A stretch of DNA of 64,000 bases from DATKKM01 sp035542855 (lineage in GTDB: Bacteria > Chloroflexota > Dehalococcoidia > SM23-28-2 > RBG-16-64-32): positions 19,876 to 83,875 of the forward strand of contig DATKKM010000053.1 in the NCBI GenBank assembly GCA_035542855.1, in the 5' to 3' direction. The translations under genes and the position numbers were made by a program. The notes beneath the pieces are model-generated. The model was not told the DNA's origin and did not search any database. It worked only from the letters and a program-made list of their open reading frames with translations. Shown one piece after another: positions 61,123 to 64,000 of the stretch (positions are counted from its first letter, which is position 1; each line of letters begins with the position of its first letter).

Positions 61123-61252
61123 GTTTCTACCCCTGTCTCAAACTGCGGGTCATCACGGTTAAGGCTGCCCCAAGTGTTTGGATGCCGTAGGCGCCCGATT
61201 CGTTGCGTTAAGTCAAGTAAATCGGAGGTTCAGGCTTGCCAGCGGGAGTAAA

Positions 61253-61801
61253 ATGGCTCCGGAGAACACCATGTACCGGGTGGCTGCCGTACTGCTCGTG
61301 CTTGTGGCCGGTTCGCTGGCCGTGACCGTCGCCCAGGCGAAGGGGCCGCCGAGCAAGGTCGTGATCTCCGGCGGCGGCCTTGGTTCGGAAGTCGCCATCC
61401 CGGAGTCTGACCTGGGCGACCTGGCGCAGTCTGGTTACTACTCGGATTCGGGTGGCGTCCCATACGCGAACGGGCTGACAGTGCAGGGCGAAACGCCGTA
61501 CCACGTCTCTGTCTACACCGACGAGGGCAGTGGCGAGCCGTGGGAGATGATCTCGGCGAGCTACTATCCGTGGAATTCCGACCACCCGGCGCTGCTGTCC
61601 GACGGTACCGGCCTCTGGCAGGCGAGCCCTGTGTTCGCCAATCTGCTCGACTCGCATATCGCGGCGGCACAGGTCGATGGCGGCGTGTCTGCGGGCTGGT
61701 TCGTGTTCGGGGCTTTCGTCGCGGCGTCGGCCGCCGTCTTCGCTGCCGTTCACTCGCTCCGCAGCCGGGCTCGCCGGCGTCACTTCGCGCCCGCCCCTTG
61801 A
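61253..61801 (+). CDS. Small secreted or membrane-anchored protein of unknown function
   Basis: 182 residues from the ATG at 61253 (GGGAG upstream); an ATG at 61271 is an alternative. Signal peptide (VAAVLLVLVAGSLAVTVAQA), a soluble region with VVISGGGLGSEVAIPESDLG and ETPYHVSVYTDEGSGEPWEM, and a C-terminal transmembrane helix (FVFGAFVAASAAVFAAVHSL) with basic end. It should sit outside the cell anchored at its C-terminus. Not recognised. Confidence 0.75.
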   Translation: MAPENTMYRVAAVLLVLVAGSLAVTVAQAKGPPSKVVISGGGLGSEVAIPESDLGDLAQSGYYSDSGGVPYANGLTVQGETPYHVSVYTDEGSGEPWEMISASYYPWNSDHPALLSDGTGLWQASPVFANLLDSHIAAAQVDGGVSAGWFVFGAFVAASAAVFAAVHSLRSRARRRHFAPAP

Positions 61802-61825
61802 CCCGCGACCCGCGACCCGCGACGC
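61798..61825. repeat. 7-bp-periodic array (four NNGACNC units) before purQ
   Basis: TTGACCC GCGACCC GCGACCC GCGACGC, starting within the stop of the previous gene and ending 9 nt before the purQ ATG. Confidence 0.75.
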
Positions 61826-61834
61826 TGTAGGTGC

Positions 61835-62530
61835 ATGCGCTTCGCTGTCATCGTCTTCCCCGGGACCTGGAGCGATACCGACTCCCAGTACTCCCTGCAG
61901 CTGGCCGGCCAGGAGGCCGACCTTGTCTGGCACCGCGAGACCGACCTCTCCCGCTACGATGCCATCGTCCTGCCGGGCGGCTTCTCCTACGGCGATTACC
62001 TGCGTACAGGCGCAATCGCCCGCTTTTCGCCGGTGATGGAGACCGTCGTCCGCGACGCCGAGGCGGGCAAGCCGGTTGTCGGCATCTGCAACGGCTTCCA
62101 GGTGCTGTGCGAGTCGCACCTGCTGCCGGGCGCGCTGATGCGCAACGACTCGCTCCAGTACCGCTGCGAGTGGGTGCACCTGCGCACGGAGAACGCGCAC
62201 ACGGTGGGCACCGGCGCCCTTCAGCCGGGCCAGGTGATCCATGTGCCCATCTCCCACGGCGAAGGCCGCTACGTGGCCGACGAGGCCACGCTTGACGAGC
62301 TCGAGGCGAAGGGCCGCGTCGCCTTCCGCTACTGCACCGCGGACGGCGAGGTCACAGCGGCGGCCAACCCCAACGGCAGCGAGCGCAACATCGCCGGCAT
62401 CGTCAACGAGCGCGGGAACGTGCTGGGCATGATGCCGCACCCGGAGCGCGCCTGCGAGGGGCTGATGGGCGGCGAGGACGGGCTGCTGATCTGGCGATCG
62501 GTCGTTGAGTGGGCGCAGGTGCGCGTATAA
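61835..62530 (+). CDS. purQ: Phosphoribosylformylglycinamidine synthase subunit PurQ
   Basis: 231 residues, class I glutamine amidotransferase. Motifs: VIVFPGTWSDTDSQYSLQLA, LPGGFSYGDYLRTGAIARFS, nucleophile Cys in GICNGFQVLCES, and the His/Glu pair in GMMPHPERACE. It supplies ammonia to PurL for FGAM formation in purine synthesis. PurS and PurL are not in the window. A 7-bp repeat array lies where a ribosome-binding site would be. Confidence 0.97.
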   Translation: MRFAVIVFPGTWSDTDSQYSLQLAGQEADLVWHRETDLSRYDAIVLPGGFSYGDYLRTGAIARFSPVMETVVRDAEAGKPVVGICNGFQVLCESHLLPGALMRNDSLQYRCEWVHLRTENAHTVGTGALQPGQVIHVPISHGEGRYVADEATLDELEAKGRVAFRYCTADGEVTAAANPNGSERNIAGIVNERGNVLGMMPHPERACEGLMGGEDGLLIWRSVVEWAQVRV

Positions 62531-62553
62531 CCGTCTAGCAGGGGAGGTGCCCC

Positions 62554-63735
62554 GTGTCTGACGACTTCAACCCGCAACCGTCAACCGGCCCCGGCGGCGG
62601 GTACGCGATAGGCGGTGCGCCGCCGCCACCCCCGCCGCCCTACCCCGTTTCCTTCGAGTTCAACGGGCCAGAGCAACTGTCGCGGCTCAGCACTTTCTTC
62701 CGCCTGGTCCTGGCGCTGCCGCTGCTGCTCTTCATGGCAGTACTTGGCGGTGTCAGCGGTGGCGTGACGTCCGGCCTGATCGTCGCGTACTGGCTCAGCG
62801 CGCTGGTCCGCAAAGGGCGCCCCGTCGGCTGGATCGGCAGCGCTATCGTGGCCATCATGCGCTTCAACTTCCGCGCCTACACCTACCTGCTGCTGCTCAG
62901 TGATAAGTACCCGGCTTTCGAAGGCGAGTGGATGGCCGTGCTGGAGGCGGACCGGCCGGAGCGCATCTCCCGCCGCCAGATCTTCTTCTGGAAGACGCTG
63001 GCCGTCATACCGCACGTCGTATGCCTGCTCGTGCTCTGGTTTGCCGTCGCCTTCTGCGAGGTGGTCAGCTGGTTCGCTATCCTCTTCACCGGCCGCTTTC
63101 CGCAGGGGCTGCGCAACTTCGTCGTCGGCTGGCTGCGCTGGTCAGTGCGCGTCTTCGCCTACTGGATCTCCCTGCGCGACGAGTTCCCACCGTTCAGCCT
63201 ATCGTCCGAGGCAACGGCCGGGTCGAAGGGCGCTGCTCGCGTCTCAGCGCTTGGTGGACTAGCTGCGGTGGTGCTGGTAAGCGTGGGCATCGGAGCCGCC
63301 TACATTCAGCTCTCGCAAGCGGAGACGAAGCACGTCAGTTACGTCAGTCTGCAGCAGGGCAGCGGTTCCGCTTCGATCGAAGTCAACAACGTGATGATTC
63401 GCCTGTATGCCGCCGACGACGACTACGACTTCCCGGGCAACCTGCTGGAGGCCGACCGGGACTCGCGCCTCGTCTTCTTCCAGGCGTCCATCGCCAACTT
63501 CCGCGCGACGGACATCAACATCGAGCAGGACGACTTTCGGGTGCGGGAGGAGGACGGCGACCGGCGAGAGCCGGTGTTCGTGAGTTTCGACGGGGCGAGT
63601 TCTCCCGTGACGCTGGACAAGGGCGACAGCATCACGGTGACGCTGGTGTTCAACCTGGACTCCGGCGATGAGCCGGGTGAGCTGACGTACCGGCCGGAAA
63701 GCTCGCTCAAGAACGCCAAGTTCATCCTGGACTGA
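62554..63735 (+). CDS. DUF4389 membrane protein with C-terminal DUF4352-like domain
   Basis: 393 residues from a GTG with GGGGAGG upstream. After a Pro-rich stretch (about 25-30) comes a DUF4389 domain with three or four helices (FRLVLALPLLLFMAVLGGVS; VVCLLVLWFAVAFCEVVSWF; FTGRFPQGLRNFVVGWLRWS). A further helix (about 230-250) leads to an extracytoplasmic beta domain (VFFQASIANFRATDINIEQD) like DUF4352/telokin-type folds. Function unknown; the following gene begins with the same DUF4389 domain. Confidence 0.85.
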   Translation: MSDDFNPQPSTGPGGGYAIGGAPPPPPPPYPVSFEFNGPEQLSRLSTFFRLVLALPLLLFMAVLGGVSGGVTSGLIVAYWLSALVRKGRPVGWIGSAIVAIMRFNFRAYTYLLLLSDKYPAFEGEWMAVLEADRPERISRRQIFFWKTLAVIPHVVCLLVLWFAVAFCEVVSWFAILFTGRFPQGLRNFVVGWLRWSVRVFAYWISLRDEFPPFSLSSEATAGSKGAARVSALGGLAAVVLVSVGIGAAYIQLSQAETKHVSYVSLQQGSGSASIEVNNVMIRLYAADDDYDFPGNLLEADRDSRLVFFQASIANFRATDINIEQDDFRVREEDGDRREPVFVSFDGASSPVTLDKGDSITVTLVFNLDSGDEPGELTYRPESSLKNAKFILD

Positions 63736-63817
63736 GCGGACCGGGTACAACCTTCCGCGATGTTTCGCGTTCATTAAGTAAAGCTAACTCGCGCATCGAA
63801 CGAAAGGGGGCTGGCGC

Positions 63818-64000
63818 ATGTCCGCTGAAACTGTGGCCGCGGCGCCTTCCGGCTATCCGCTGCGTTTCGACATCGAGTACCAGGAGAAGCACTCCCGCCT
63901 GCTCCTCTTCTTCCGGGTGCTTCTGGCGATCCCCCATCTGCTGATCCTCTACGCGCTGAGCGCGGTGGCCAGCATCTGCGTCTTCATCGCCTTCTTCGCC
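63818..64000 (+). CDS. DUF4389 protein, N-terminal part (cut by window edge)
   Basis: The ATG at 63818 follows AAAGGGGG. 61 codons are in the window; YPLRFDIEYQEKHSRLLLFF followed by RVLLAIPHLLILYALSAVAS matches the start of the DUF4389 domain of the preceding gene, so the two are tandem paralogues. Confidence 0.85.
   Translation, partial: MSAETVAAAPSGYPLRFDIEYQEKHSRLLLFFRVLLAIPHLLILYALSAVASICVFIAFFA

Overview
This is a high-GC bacterial chromosome window with no rRNA, no CRISPR array, no complete transposon and no phage genes. The gene complement (ribosomal protein and RNA polymerase operons, MEP isoprenoid genes, c-di-AMP riboswitches, Gram-positive-type LexA boxes, dockerin-bearing secreted proteins, DUF4389 and DUF2934 proteins, long insertions in RpoC) best fits a member of the Chloroflexota, perhaps near the Dehalococcoidia. 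That assignment is inference from gene content; no 16S is present.

Layout. 1-5080 (minus): tRNA-Thr(TGT), tRNA-Tyr(GTA), tRNA-Thr(GGT), tuf, rpmG, secE, nusG, rplK, rplA, rplJ and the first codons of rplL, with an L10 leader and an intrinsic attenuator before rplJ. 5.1-10.2 kb: a cupredoxin lipoprotein, a methyltransferase and a large secreted beta-propeller/metalloprotease/dockerin protein. 10.3-14.8 kb (minus): cysE-cysS, ispF, a frameshifted zinc-ribbon gene, ispD and a DedA-like membrane protein under a c-di-AMP riboswitch. 15.1-17.2 kb: a TetR regulator with a P450. 17.4-27.1 kb (minus): gdhA, rpoC, rpoB. 27.3-30.9 kb (minus): EamA transporter, Lrp regulator, PEP-mutase-like protein, Ada. 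31.1-37.1 kb (plus): prs, secA, an unknown protein, purU, DUF2934. 37-45 kb (mostly minus): a second dockerin protein, DinB-like, leuB, a LuxR-transmembrane fusion, a membrane protein, an oligopeptide ABC ATPase and lexA. 45.3-48.8 kb: PIG-L deacetylase, FAH-family enzyme, an unknown small protein, a tandem AHSA1 protein with an ArsR regulator. 48.9-49.35 kb: a 68-residue zinc-ribbon protein alone behind a second c-di-AMP riboswitch. 49.4-53.8 kb: an oligopeptide ABC transporter without its ATPases. 53.8-58.6 kb (minus): a P450 and two ATPase-permease ABC pairs. 58.7-64 kb: YchF-like GTPase, glyoxalase-fold protein, membrane proteins, purQ and two DUF4389 proteins, the last cut by the window edge.

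The most interesting content is regulatory and non-coding. Upstream of cysE-cysS lies a probable leaderless 17-codon ORF that ends in Cys-Cys-Ala-Cys-Asn-stop and directly abuts a strong hairpin, which looks like a cysteine-sensing attenuator. A c-di-AMP riboswitch unit controls only a tiny zinc-ribbon protein. Intergenic DNA carries several small repeat families: GTAG/CTAC-flanked REP-like hairpins, 8-bp-periodic palindromes that flank prs, and 7-bp-periodic NNGACCC arrays that sit in sense orientation right before the starts of ispF, purU and purQ, where a Shine-Dalgarno would be expected.
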